In this document: positions 1 to 8,469 of the stretch, piece by piece | How positions within the stretch are numbered: the stretch's first letter is position 1 | Layout: every line of letters starts with the position of its first letter | Assembly: GCF_003443995.1 (NCBI RefSeq) | Contig: NZ_QWEY01000016.1 | Coordinates: forward strand, 1-64,000 | DNA length: 64,000 nucleotides | Source: Pseudotabrizicola alkalilacus | Lineage (GTDB): Bacteria > Pseudomonadota > Alphaproteobacteria > Rhodobacterales > Rhodobacteraceae | Reading direction: 5' to 3' | Position numbers and translations under genes: made by a program | Notes under the pieces: generated by a model | Told to the model about the DNA's origin: nothing | The model's input: the letters and a program-made list of their open reading frames with translations, nothing else | Database searches by the model: none

Positions 1-39
1 CCGCCCAAGCTCGCGCTCGCTCATCATGACCCATCCCAT
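1..39 (-). CDS. IS transposase, N-terminal fragment (cut by window edge)
   Basis: Only the first 13 codons are inside the window; they read MGWVMMSERELGR. This resembles the start of transposases of the ISNCY/IS481-like integrase-core group. A GGAGG lies six bases before the ATG at position 39; an in-frame ATG at 45 is less well placed. Upstream, to about position 130, is a non-coding leader with the related phrases 'gacactttaactttgc' and 'gacatttctactttgc', which I associate with the upstream repeats of such elements. Family assignment is from memory of similar N-termini and is tentative. Confidence 0.5.
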   Translation of the reverse strand, partial: MGWVMMSERELGR

Positions 40-500
40 GTGCATCCTCCAAAGCGCCAAGCTGGCAACACAGGGAGGGTGACACTTTAACTTTGCTCAC
101 ATGGGACATTTCTACTTTGCGCCTACACGCAAGAATCCGATAATGGTAGTTATGTAACTGTTCTTCGAAGGATGACATTCCGCGCGGAAATAGAAAGTGA
201 CGGAACCTGCGATCTGTCCTGGACCGGCAAGCAAGACGCGGGATCATCGAGAAGAAACACCCAAGCCTGTTGGTCGGAGCGCAATACCGCCTGCTGCCCA
301 TCTCGCGGTTTTCTCCTGTGAGCCGCAGGACGAGACGGCGATGAACCCCACCTTCTGCAACGACCGCCGCCCACACATGACCCAAGACTGACATCTGGCC
401 GTCTTGCTCCACTTCAGAGCGATCAAAACCGATCAGCACGTCCAGGCCGTAGTATAGCGCAGCCGGAATGCTGTCCAAAGATCGGAGAGGAGCTCATTGG
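40..500. other. Non-coding stretch between IS leader and cytochrome gene
   Basis: Positions 40-130 look like the leader and probable terminus of the IS whose transposase starts at 39. From 131 to 500 I see only short open frames with no recognisable protein on either strand and no clear terminator. It lies downstream of the dehydrogenase operon, which ends at 501 on the minus strand. Confidence 0.5.
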
Positions 501-1913
501 TCAGTTTTTCTCTTCCGTCACAAATTGTCCGGCCTGAGCCGCAATATCGCCCGCAAGGCTAAGGCTACCGTTGTCGCGCATCTCGGCGACGTTGTCGGCG
601 CTGACGGCGCCCGCGGTGTTCGACCAGGCACTGCGGACAAAGGTGGCGAGTTCTGCCACTTCTTCGTCGCTCAGGCGATGAGCGAAGCCGGGCATTTGCA
701 GACGCATGGGCCGCATTCCGGTTGAAGGAAGCGTATCTCCGAACATAATCATGTGAATCAAACCTGTCGGTTGATCCGCGTTGACAAGATGGTTGCCGTC
801 GAGTTCGGGAAAGACCTCGCTTGCGCCAAGACCGTCCACAAAATGGCACGCGTTGCAGTTATCAAGATAAAGCCGCGCGCCAAGTGCCATTTCCGGGTTG
901 GCAGAGGTCAGCATTGCAGAGGTTTCGCTCGCGACAAGCATGTCGAACTTGGTTGCGCCTGGGTCTTCGGCGACGGCCTTGCCATCTTCGCTCGCGTCGT
1001 CAGCAGGGCCGTCATTTCCAATATGGCGCAGGTAGGCGACAACGGCGGCCAGATCATCAGGGGTGAGATATTGCAGTGAATCCTCGACAACCAGTGCCAT
1101 CTCGCCCACGATGCTGGCATGTGCGTTGCGTCCTGTGGCAAGGATACGCGCCAGTTGCTCGCCATCCCAGCGCTGCGGCGGGCTATCGGGCCCGCGCAGA
1201 TCCGGCGCTGTCCAGCCTGCAATTTCACCGCCGGTAAGAAACGGAGCGTCGTGCGCGGTAAAGCCGTTTTGGCCGAAGACCGCATTTCGCGGCGAATGGC
1301 AGGCACCACAATGTCCCGGCCCTTCCACGATATAGGCACCGCGATTGAGTTGTTCGTCATCGAACATCGGCTGGAACCCTGGATCGGGCAGATTGATCCA
1401 GTTCCATGCCCGCAGCCCCCAGCGCTGATCGAACGGAAACGGGAGGTCGTTGTCTGGGACGATGTTTTGGACGGGTGCCACCTCCTCCTTGAAATACGAA
1501 TAAAGCGCCCGTACGTCCGTTTCTGAAATCAGCCTGTAATTGTCATAGGGCATCGCAGGATAAAGATGCGCGCCATCCTGACGGATGCCATCGTAAAGGG
1601 CCGCACGGAATTCATCGAGTGTGTAATTGCCGATCCCGGTTTCTGGATCGGGTGTGATATTAGAGGAATAGACCGTGCCGACCGGGCTTTCGATGGGGCG
1701 GCCACCCGCAAATTGCACGCCATCCTCTGCCGTATGACAGGCCGCGCAATCGGCCAGCCGCATCGCGTAATAGCCCTCGCCTTCGGCAGGCTCCCAGTCA
1801 CCTGCAACAGCCTGTTGGGGGCCAGTCGTCTGGACCGGCACCAAAATGAACAATGCGAGCCCGATAACGGCAAACACAGCTACGACAATAATGACACGTA
1901 GAAAAGCTTTCAT
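501..1913 (-). CDS. Tri-heme cytochrome c subunit of membrane-bound dehydrogenase
   Basis: This 470-residue protein has an N-terminal membrane anchor (about residues 5-27) and three heme c sites: CAACH at 56-60, CGACH at 202-206 and CNACH at 353-357. That is the layout of the cytochrome subunit of gluconate 2-dehydrogenase, sorbitol/fructose dehydrogenase and alcohol dehydrogenase complexes, which passes electrons from a periplasmic FAD or PQQ enzyme to ubiquinone. It is the last gene of a three-gene operon, 12 bases after the flavoprotein gene, with GAGGAG seven bases before its ATG. The oxidised substrate cannot be told from the sequence. Confidence 0.9.
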   Translation of the reverse strand: MKAFLRVIIVVAVFAVIGLALFILVPVQTTGPQQAVAGDWEPAEGEGYYAMRLADCAACHTAEDGVQFAGGRPIESPVGTVYSSNITPDPETGIGNYTLDEFRAALYDGIRQDGAHLYPAMPYDNYRLISETDVRALYSYFKEEVAPVQNIVPDNDLPFPFDQRWGLRAWNWINLPDPGFQPMFDDEQLNRGAYIVEGPGHCGACHSPRNAVFGQNGFTAHDAPFLTGGEIAGWTAPDLRGPDSPPQRWDGEQLARILATGRNAHASIVGEMALVVEDSLQYLTPDDLAAVVAYLRHIGNDGPADDASEDGKAVAEDPGATKFDMLVASETSAMLTSANPEMALGARLYLDNCNACHFVDGLGASEVFPELDGNHLVNADQPTGLIHMIMFGDTLPSTGMRPMRLQMPGFAHRLSDEEVAELATFVRSAWSNTAGAVSADNVAEMRDNGSLSLAGDIAAQAGQFVTEEKN

Positions 1914-1925
1914 CGCAAGGCTCCT

Positions 1926-3695
1926 CTATACCAACGGGCGCGGGTTCGGCAGATAGTCGCGCCGGATTGCATCGGCAGACCAATAGGTCAGGCCACCCAC
2001 CATCCCTGTGGGGTTGTACTGAAGGTTTTGCGGGAACGCGCCAGCCCCCATGACGAACACGTTGTGAACGTCCCACGACTGCAAATAGCGGTTGAGCGCA
2101 GACGTTGCCGGGTCGTTCCCCATCACCGTACCGCCGACATTGTGCGTGGTCTGATAACTGGTGGTGTCGTAGCTTGCCCCATCTTCGCGATAGCTTGAGG
2201 TCCAGCTTGTAGGATTCATCGACTCCACCAGCGGTTCGATCCGTTGGCGCATGAATTGCGTCATCGCGATCTCGTTCGGTTTCCAGTCAAAGGTCAGCCG
2301 CAGCAGCGGCCTGCCGTGCCGGTCTGTATAGGTCGGATCAAGGTCCATATAAGTGTCGCGATAGGCCATGTTGGACCCATGCGTGCCGACCCCCATCGAC
2401 CGCCCGTACCATTCGCCGATGCCTCGTTTCCATTCGGCACCCCATGTTTTTGTGCCTTCGGGCAAGGACAAGGACCGGATAGGCTGGCCGTTGGTCTGGC
2501 TGTTGCTGATATAGCTGCCGCCGATGAAACCCTCGGCGGCAAAGTCGATCTGGTTGATGGCAAAATCGTCAATTGCGATGCCGTTTGCGCCTGCGCCGAC
2601 GAACGGGTTGAAATCAATGTCGCGAAAATATGCCGCCGTGCTGCCCATCATCTGATAGGAGTAGTTCCGCCCCGTCACGCCTTCGCCGGTCGCAGGGTCA
2701 TAGGGCTGTCCGATGCCCGACAGCAGCATGAGATGGACGTTGTGCATCTGATAGGCGGCAAGGATCACGATGTCGGCTGGTTGAAACACCTCTTCCTGTG
2801 CGGTCTCGTCGAAATAGGTGACACCCGTTGCGGTTTCCCCGTCCTCTGCCAGTTCGACCCGCAACACCTCGGCACCTGTGCGATACTGAAAGTTGGGCTT
2901 GCGCTTGAGCGCGTCCAGAATGCAGGTCTGTGGCGACGATTTCGAGTAATTCAGGCAACCATATCTCTCACAAAATCCGCAAAAGTTACAGGGGCCTAGC
3001 TGCATGCCATAAGGATTGACATAGGCTTGGCTGGCATTGGCTGCTGCCTTTATGAAGGGGTGATACCCTGCTGCCTGTGCCGCTTCGGCAAACATCCGGT
3101 TGGAAAGCGTCGTCGGCAGAGGCGGCATCGGAAACGGATTCGCGCGCGGTGCCTCAAAAGGGTTTCCTCCGGGCTGGATTTCACCGTTCAGGTTGCCAGC
3201 AACCCCGGCAATCCCCGCTACCTGTTCGAACCGATAGAGAAAGGGTTCCATCTCTTCATAGGTTACTCCCCAGTCCTGCAGCTGCATGTCTTCGGGAATA
3301 ATGTTGGCACCAAAGGTTTCTTCGACATAGCTGCGCAGGCGCAATTCTTCCGCCATTGGGCGCCAGTGAACGCCATTCCAATGGATGCCCGCACCACCCA
3401 CCCCGTCACCCAGCAAAAACGACCCGAACCGGCGGTAGGGCAGCGCGGTCTGGTTTGTGTTATGCCGTATCGTCAATGTCGACTGACGCGCGCGTTGCAT
3501 GAAATCAAACCGGACACCAAAGCGCAGTTCGTCCGCAACCTCGGGATACCGGAAGTTCGGCACCGTTTCGCGGTCAGGGCCGCGTTCCAGTGCCAGAACT
3601 TCCAGCCCTTCTTCGCACATCTCCATCCCCATGATCGCGCCGGTCCAGCCCAGCCCCACGATCACGACATCTTTTCTTGGATCTTGCCGTGCCAT
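1926..3695 (-). CDS. GMC oxidoreductase, gluconate 2-dehydrogenase-type flavoprotein subunit
   Basis: The 589-residue product starts MARQDPRKDVVIVGLGWTG, with the FAD dinucleotide-binding glycine motif near residues 13-18. A cysteine-rich segment (CNFCGFCERYGC, about residue 245) and the C-terminal NVGGTVMG / NPTGMVGGLTYWSADAIR segments are typical of the large subunit of membrane-bound sugar and sugar-acid dehydrogenases. I chose the ATG at 3695, which has GAGAGGG upstream and begins two bases after the previous gene's stop. The enzyme would oxidise a sugar, polyol or aldonate in the periplasm and pass electrons to the adjacent cytochrome. Confidence 0.9.
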   Translation of the reverse strand: MARQDPRKDVVIVGLGWTGAIMGMEMCEEGLEVLALERGPDRETVPNFRYPEVADELRFGVRFDFMQRARQSTLTIRHNTNQTALPYRRFGSFLLGDGVGGAGIHWNGVHWRPMAEELRLRSYVEETFGANIIPEDMQLQDWGVTYEEMEPFLYRFEQVAGIAGVAGNLNGEIQPGGNPFEAPRANPFPMPPLPTTLSNRMFAEAAQAAGYHPFIKAAANASQAYVNPYGMQLGPCNFCGFCERYGCLNYSKSSPQTCILDALKRKPNFQYRTGAEVLRVELAEDGETATGVTYFDETAQEEVFQPADIVILAAYQMHNVHLMLLSGIGQPYDPATGEGVTGRNYSYQMMGSTAAYFRDIDFNPFVGAGANGIAIDDFAINQIDFAAEGFIGGSYISNSQTNGQPIRSLSLPEGTKTWGAEWKRGIGEWYGRSMGVGTHGSNMAYRDTYMDLDPTYTDRHGRPLLRLTFDWKPNEIAMTQFMRQRIEPLVESMNPTSWTSSYREDGASYDTTSYQTTHNVGGTVMGNDPATSALNRYLQSWDVHNVFVMGAGAFPQNLQYNPTGMVGGLTYWSADAIRRDYLPNPRPLV

Positions 3696-3697
3696 GC

Positions 3698-4528
3698 TTA
3701 TGCCCTCTCGCCGTTTATGGATACCGGTCCGAGCGGGTAGGGGATGTTGTCCTTGTCTACCCATTCGAGAAAGCTGGCGCGGGCACCGGGAAAGCCGATA
3801 TAGACCCAGGACGCCATCTGATGGTTGCCGCCGTATTTCGGGTCCGAAAAGTACCCTTCCTTGGTGTTCTGAACGAGCAAGGCAAAGAAATCGCGCAATT
3901 CATCAGGCATGATGCGCACTGTCGTTTGCGTTTGCGCGCCGTTCTCATTGCCCCCTGCCCCGCCTTGACCGCCTTGCCCTGCGGGCGACGCTGCCGTTTC
4001 ATTGGTCGCTTGTTCACCTTCGCCTGCAGCCGGGCCAAGTGCTTCTTCGGCGCGCTCGGCATCAGTCTCCAATGCGTTCAGTGCAGCATCCTGACTTTCT
4101 GTTGAAAGATCGGCAAAGGCGGCACCATATTCCGCAACGCACCATTCATCGAACCGCGCGATCCCGCCACGGTAGATTTCGGCGGGGGTCAGGGGCGTCT
4201 GATAGCCGAAGTCAGGATTTGCGCCGGGCTCGTGCGGGCCTTCCATGTACCAGTCTGCGGCCTGCCCGAATGGCCCCGCCAGGTCGCGATCAATGAAAAC
4301 TGGCACACGGGCTTCGATCGCGCCGGGTCCATCACCGTCGGACGGGATAAGGCGCGCTGTCGCGGCCATGATGAAGGACCATTCCGCGCCGCTCAGAAAC
4401 TCCGGTTGGTATTGATCCAGAGGGACGACCGGCTCCTGAGCCCACAATGGCTGAAAGCCGGATGCAGCAACGCCCGCTGCGCCCGCCTGCAGGAATGCCC
4501 GGCGCGTCGGAATGAGAATGTTTTTCAT
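3698..4528 (-). CDS. Gluconate 2-dehydrogenase subunit 3 family protein, Tat-exported
   Basis: This 276-residue protein begins with a Tat-type signal (RRAFLQAGAAGVAASG at 9-24) and is the first gene of the dehydrogenase operon. Small subunits of this family carry the Tat signal that escorts the folded flavoprotein across the membrane; the flavoprotein here has no signal of its own, which agrees. It is longer than usual because of a low-complexity insert around residues 150-190 (GQGGQGGAGGNENGAQ) between the conserved ETDAERAEEAL region and the C-terminal FFALLVQNTKEGYFSDP segment. Confidence 0.85.
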   Translation of the reverse strand: MKNILIPTRRAFLQAGAAGVAASGFQPLWAQEPVVPLDQYQPEFLSGAEWSFIMAATARLIPSDGDGPGAIEARVPVFIDRDLAGPFGQAADWYMEGPHEPGANPDFGYQTPLTPAEIYRGGIARFDEWCVAEYGAAFADLSTESQDAALNALETDAERAEEALGPAAGEGEQATNETAASPAGQGGQGGAGGNENGAQTQTTVRIMPDELRDFFALLVQNTKEGYFSDPKYGGNHQMASWVYIGFPGARASFLEWVDKDNIPYPLGPVSINGERA

Positions 4529-4692
4529 GAGTTTCTCCCGGTAGCGAGCGGTAAAGGCCTTGACGAATCCGGAGGCGGGTCGGGTGACCTGAGCGCCTTC
4601 AGAAATCCCGCATGCAAGCAGACAACAAGGCCGATGGTCCTATGCGAACCTGCGGCTCGCCTTTATGTTCCTGACGGTTTCTGAAAATACCT

Positions 4693-4710
4693 CCGCAGAC
4701 GTGCCTGCGG
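4693..4710. terminator. Short GC hairpin, possible terminator
   Basis: CCGCAG and CTGCGG form a 6-bp stem around the loop ACGTGC. The minus-strand continuation is GAGGTATTTTC, a weak T-tract, so it could end minus-strand transcripts from the sugar operon before they reach the dehydrogenase operon. The stem is short and the T-run poor. Confidence 0.3.
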
Positions 4711-4899
4711 GTTCTTTCTGAAGTTCACGCTGTGGATCTTGGTCGGCCTATCGGGCAAGAGGCCCAAGGCCCCCATCTGTCGAGGCAGTTCGTCTGCACG
4801 AGGTTTGCAGCGGTGTAAGCCTGGGTTCAATCCGTTCACACAGGATTTGACCGAGTTCCTGGGTCTGGGCGTCATTCATCCGCCAACCGCGCCAGCACA

Positions 4900-5045
4900 G
4901 AAGGAAATGCCTGGCCCGTTCCTGTGGTACATGACTTTTGCGGATGCCGCCGAACTGGTCGCTGAGGTCTATGACAGCGACTTCGGCCTTTCAGCCGGAG
5001 TCTGGGTTGTAAATGGTTTGCGGGGGATGCATGCCCATCTAGCAG
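4900..5045 (+). pseudogene. Remnant of an aldehyde dehydrogenase C-terminal region
   Basis: The plus-strand frame reads GPFLWYMTFADAAELVAEV followed by YDSDFGLSAGVWV. It matches the ALDH segment normally written GP-x-PF-DEAIxLANDTxYGLSAGVW. The frame then runs into unrelated sequence, and no Rossmann domain or catalytic cysteine region precedes it. It is on the opposite strand from the intact ALDH gene at 5139-7487, so it is not a simple tail duplication of that gene. Assignment rests on one motif block. Confidence 0.45.
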
Positions 5046-5083
5046 GCAAAAGCCTTTACCGGGCGCTCAAGGTCTTCGACTAT

Positions 5084-5110
5084 GGTATCCATGCTGACAG
5101 CACGGATACC
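5084..5110. repeat. 27-base inverted repeat downstream of the ALDH gene
   Basis: GGTATCC, one mismatch, TGCT, a GAC loop, AGCA, the matching mismatch and GGATACC form a near-perfect hairpin 29 bases past the ALDH stop. No T-run follows on either strand, so it is either a 3-prime mRNA stabiliser or a protein-binding palindrome rather than a classic terminator. Confidence 0.5.
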
Positions 5111-5138
5111 ACCAAATTTAGCGATGATGCGCCGCAGA

Positions 5139-7487
5139 TCAGGCTCCGTAGGGAATCCAGATCGTCTTGCCTTGGGTGGCCTTGCGCAACAGGTCCGGGT
5201 CTGGGGTCTGCCAATCCCGCACACCAGTCTCGGCCCAGACCGGTTTGAGGTTCCCCACCGAAGCAGTCTCAACCATCGCTGCGCCGCTGGCGCTGCCACA
5301 GTACCAGAGTGCCGCAACCTCATCATGTTCGGCCAGAGTCTTTGCCAACACATCGCGTTCGCCGGTGACAAGGTTGATCACACCCGCTGGTACGTCCGAG
5401 GTTTCCAACACCTGATACAGGCGTGCTCCGACCAAAGGATGGCTTTGACTGGCCACGGCCACCACGCGGTTGCCCATCGCAACGGCCGGAAGGATCAATG
5501 CCAAAAGACCCAGCAGCGGCGCCTCATCCGGTGCCACAATGCCCATCACGCCAAAGGGTTCGTTCACCGTCATCGTCACATGGCGAGATTTTGTCGCCGT
5601 GACAGACCCGTCGAATTTGTCTGCCTGCGCAGCGGCCCAAAACGCGCGGCGGATTGCGGCCTCAACTTCGTCGCCCGGCTTGGGTGTGCCAGCGGCTGTC
5701 AAAGCCGCGACGAACTCTGCCCGACGCTGCTCAAGGTTTTCGGCAAGGAAATAAAGTACCTGCGCGCGATTGTGGGCCGTAACCCCGCCCCAGCCCCCTG
5801 CTTTGGCGGCAGCTTCGACGGCATTGCGGATGTCTTTCCGGTTGGCCATGGCCGCTTGCCCGATGGCACCGTTCTTGCCCATGACTGTATAGCTTTGCCC
5901 ACCATCAGCACGGACCTGCTTGCCACCGATGTAAAGTTTTGCCGTGATGTCGATAGCAGGACGATCCGCTTTGCCGGTGAACGGCGCAATGTCCGGCGCG
6001 GAAGGCTCCAGGCGCGGTTTGCGGGCGATCTGCGGGCGGGTCAGATATTCCAGCATCCCCAGACGGCCACCCTCACGCCCGAACCCGCTTTCACGCATGC
6101 CACCGAACGGCGCACCCGCATCAAAGATGTTGGTCGCGTTGATCCATACGACACCCGCCTTAACCGCCGCCGCCGTTTCGATCGCGCGGTTGATGTTCTC
6201 GCTCCACACGCTTGCCGACAAGCCGTAACGCGTGTCATTGGCAAGTGTCACTGCCTCATCGGGGGTGCGGAAGGTCAGCGTCGTGGCCACCGGGCCAAAA
6301 ATCTCGGTCTGGCTGACTGTATGGGCCGGAGCCGTGCCGGAAAAATAACCCGGCGCGCAAAACGCTCCGGTTTCAGGCAGGATCACCGGCGCACGACGCA
6401 GCGTCGCCCCCTCTGCCTCACCTTGAGCCAAAAGCGCTGTGATCCTTGCCAGTTGCTTGCGTGAGACGACGGCGCCCATGTCCATCGTCTTGTCCAGAGG
6501 GTCGCCCACCCGCAGGGTTTGCAACCGTGCATCAAGTTTCGCAAAGAACCGTTCGGCGACGCCCTCCTGTACCAGGATGCGCGAGCCGGCACAGCAAACC
6601 TCACCCTGATTGAACCAGATCGCATCGACCACGCCTTCCACTGCGGCATCCAGATCGGCGTCCTCGAACACAATGAAGGGCGATTTTCCACCCAGTTCCA
6701 AAGACAGCCTTTTTCCTGAACCCGCCAATTGGCGGCGCAACACACGTCCGACGTCGGTCGAACCAGTGAACGCCAGCTTGTTCACATCCGAGTGCCCCGC
6801 AAGCGCGGCTCCGGTCGCGCCATCCCCCTGAACAATATTGACCACGCCCGCAGGCAGGCCGATTTCAACACAAATCTCTGCAAAAGCCATGGCCGTCAGC
6901 GGTGTCAGGTCCGCTGGCTTCAGAACCACTGTATTGCCGGCCGCCAATGCAGGGGCGACTTTCCAGGCCAGCATCAACAGCGGAAAGTTCCACGGAATAA
7001 TCTGACCGCAGACCCCGACAGGGGAAAGGCCGGGAAAGTCGCTTTCGATCATCTCAGCCCAACCAGCGTGGTGATAGAAATGGCGGGCCACAAGGGGGAT
7101 GTCGATGTCACGTGTCTCGCGGATGGTTTTGCCGTTGTCCAGTGTCTCCAGCACAGCCAGAAAACGCTCGCGCTTTTGCACATGACGGGCCAGCGCATAA
7201 AGGTAGGTCGCGCGCTCATGGCCGGCCAGCGCTGTCCATTTTGGCAGCGCTGCACGGGCCGCCTTAACTGCTGCGTCGACTTCTGCTTCGGTGCCTAGGG
7301 CAACACGGGTCAGCACCTCATCTGTGGCCGGGTTGTAAACCTCTGTGGTTTCCCCCTCGGGCGCAGGGAATTTTCCACCAATGAAATGGGGGATCACTGA
7401 GCGGGTCTTGATCCAATCCCGGGCTTCGGCACTGGATTCCGGCGCGGGTCCGTAAGCCATGGTCTGCATGATATCCTTGATCTTCAT
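5139..7487 (-). CDS. Aldehyde dehydrogenase with a second, degenerate ALDH domain
   Basis: The 782-residue product is about 1.6 times the usual ALDH length. The first domain (to about 480) is complete: WNFPLLM near 166, the general-base Glu264 in LELGG, and the nucleophile Cys298 in FNQGEVCCAG. The second part (about 510-782) repeats ALDH folds such as EPFGVMGIVAPDEAPLLGLL but has no catalytic Cys/Glu block. I chose the ATG at 7487, with GAGGG eight bases upstream and ten bases after the deoC stop. With the adjacent DeoC it would oxidise the acetaldehyde, or another short aldehyde, released by the aldolase. It is the last gene of the sugar operon. Confidence 0.88.
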   Translation of the reverse strand: MKIKDIMQTMAYGPAPESSAEARDWIKTRSVIPHFIGGKFPAPEGETTEVYNPATDEVLTRVALGTEAEVDAAVKAARAALPKWTALAGHERATYLYALARHVQKRERFLAVLETLDNGKTIRETRDIDIPLVARHFYHHAGWAEMIESDFPGLSPVGVCGQIIPWNFPLLMLAWKVAPALAAGNTVVLKPADLTPLTAMAFAEICVEIGLPAGVVNIVQGDGATGAALAGHSDVNKLAFTGSTDVGRVLRRQLAGSGKRLSLELGGKSPFIVFEDADLDAAVEGVVDAIWFNQGEVCCAGSRILVQEGVAERFFAKLDARLQTLRVGDPLDKTMDMGAVVSRKQLARITALLAQGEAEGATLRRAPVILPETGAFCAPGYFSGTAPAHTVSQTEIFGPVATTLTFRTPDEAVTLANDTRYGLSASVWSENINRAIETAAAVKAGVVWINATNIFDAGAPFGGMRESGFGREGGRLGMLEYLTRPQIARKPRLEPSAPDIAPFTGKADRPAIDITAKLYIGGKQVRADGGQSYTVMGKNGAIGQAAMANRKDIRNAVEAAAKAGGWGGVTAHNRAQVLYFLAENLEQRRAEFVAALTAAGTPKPGDEVEAAIRRAFWAAAQADKFDGSVTATKSRHVTMTVNEPFGVMGIVAPDEAPLLGLLALILPAVAMGNRVVAVASQSHPLVGARLYQVLETSDVPAGVINLVTGERDVLAKTLAEHDEVAALWYCGSASGAAMVETASVGNLKPVWAETGVRDWQTPDPDLLRKATQGKTIWIPYGA

Positions 7488-7497
7488 CTTGTTACCC

Positions 7498-8451
7498 TCA
7501 GGCCAGCGCGTGGCGGTTTGCGGCAGAATAACGGCCTGTGACATAGTGTTCCAACTGACGCTCGATATCGCCTAACATGGAGGACGCCCCGATGCGGAAC
7601 AGATCCGGCATCGTCCAGCGGACGTCGGCTTCTTCCTTCATCAGGACAAGCCAGTTCATGGCGTCCTTTGCGGTTTTCAGCCCGCCTGCCGGTTTGAACC
7701 CGACCCATTGGCCGGTTCTTTCACGAAAATCACGCAACGCACGCACCATCGTAAGTGACACCGGCAATGTGGCGTTGACATCCTCTTTGCCAGTCGATGT
7801 CTTGATAAAATCCGACCCGGCCTGCATGGCGACCATTGAGGCTTTGTAAACGTTGGTCAGCGTCTTCAGATCACCGGTCGCAAGGATGGCTTTCATATGC
7901 GCCGGTCCACACGCTTCACGCATCTGGCGAATTTCGTCATACAGGGCCTGCCATTTTCCGGTCAGCACCAGTTCGCGCGTGATCACAATGTCGATCTCTG
8001 CCGCCCCCTGTTCAACCGCATAACGGATCTCTGCCAGTCGAAGGGGCAGAGGTGTCAGCCCGGCCGGAAACCCCGTAGCGACCGACGCGACAGGAATACC
8101 CGACCCTTCCAACGCACGCACAGCATGGCTCACCATTGTCGGATAGACACAGACGGCACCAACCGTCAGCTGATCCAGACCCAAAGCCGCCATAAGATCA
8201 CCGCGCAAAGGTGCCCGCGCCTTTGCACAAAGCCTTTGCACACGTCCTGCTGTATCATCTCCGGCCAGAGTGGTCAGGTCGATGCAGGTGATGGCACGCG
8301 CCAGCCAGGCCGCCTGAAATTCTTTCTTTACCGTCCTGCGCGTGGTCAGGGTCGCGGCCCTGCGTTCGGCAGCGGAGGCATTGACCGCCATGGTTTCGAA
8401 CCAGTCCGGCGCAAAGGCAGACCCGGTCATCCGGGGAAATTCATGTGTCAT
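7498..8451 (-). CDS. deoC: Deoxyribose-phosphate aldolase (DeoC family)
   Basis: A 317-residue class I aldolase of the DERA family, which splits 2-deoxyribose 5-phosphate into acetaldehyde and glyceraldehyde 3-phosphate. The Schiff-base lysine is Lys217 in FIKTSTGK; the supporting Asp154 (AEIDIVI) and Lys253 (GFKPAGG) are also present. It has about 50 extra N-terminal residues compared with short bacterial DERAs, as in the longer eukaryote-like group. It lies 18 bases after the permease gene and just before the ALDH. In an operon with a kinase and a polyol dehydrogenase, its natural substrate may be a deoxy-ketose phosphate rather than deoxyribose 5-phosphate. Confidence 0.92.
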   Translation of the reverse strand: MTHEFPRMTGSAFAPDWFETMAVNASAAERRAATLTTRRTVKKEFQAAWLARAITCIDLTTLAGDDTAGRVQRLCAKARAPLRGDLMAALGLDQLTVGAVCVYPTMVSHAVRALEGSGIPVASVATGFPAGLTPLPLRLAEIRYAVEQGAAEIDIVITRELVLTGKWQALYDEIRQMREACGPAHMKAILATGDLKTLTNVYKASMVAMQAGSDFIKTSTGKEDVNATLPVSLTMVRALRDFRERTGQWVGFKPAGGLKTAKDAMNWLVLMKEEADVRWTMPDLFRIGASSMLGDIERQLEHYVTGRYSAANRHALA

Positions 8452-8469
8452 GTGATAAGGTTCCTTGGG

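Larger units (their letters stand above)
4529..5138. other. Spacer between the dehydrogenase and sugar operons
   Basis: This 610-base gap must carry the promoter of the dehydrogenase operon (next to 4528) and the end of the long sugar operon (ALDH stop at 5139). It contains a short hairpin at 4693-4710, an aldehyde-dehydrogenase-like remnant on the plus strand at about 4900-5045, and a long inverted repeat at 5084-5110, all listed separately. I see no intact gene. Confidence 0.6.

Noticed and set aside
131-500. Short open frames between the left-edge IS and the cytochrome gene
   Set aside because: None shows a recognisable motif or a ribosome-binding site; no gene called.
5082-6464. A 460-codon plus-strand open frame opposite the ALDH gene
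   Set aside because: Antisense to the ALDH; composition is typical of a shadow frame.
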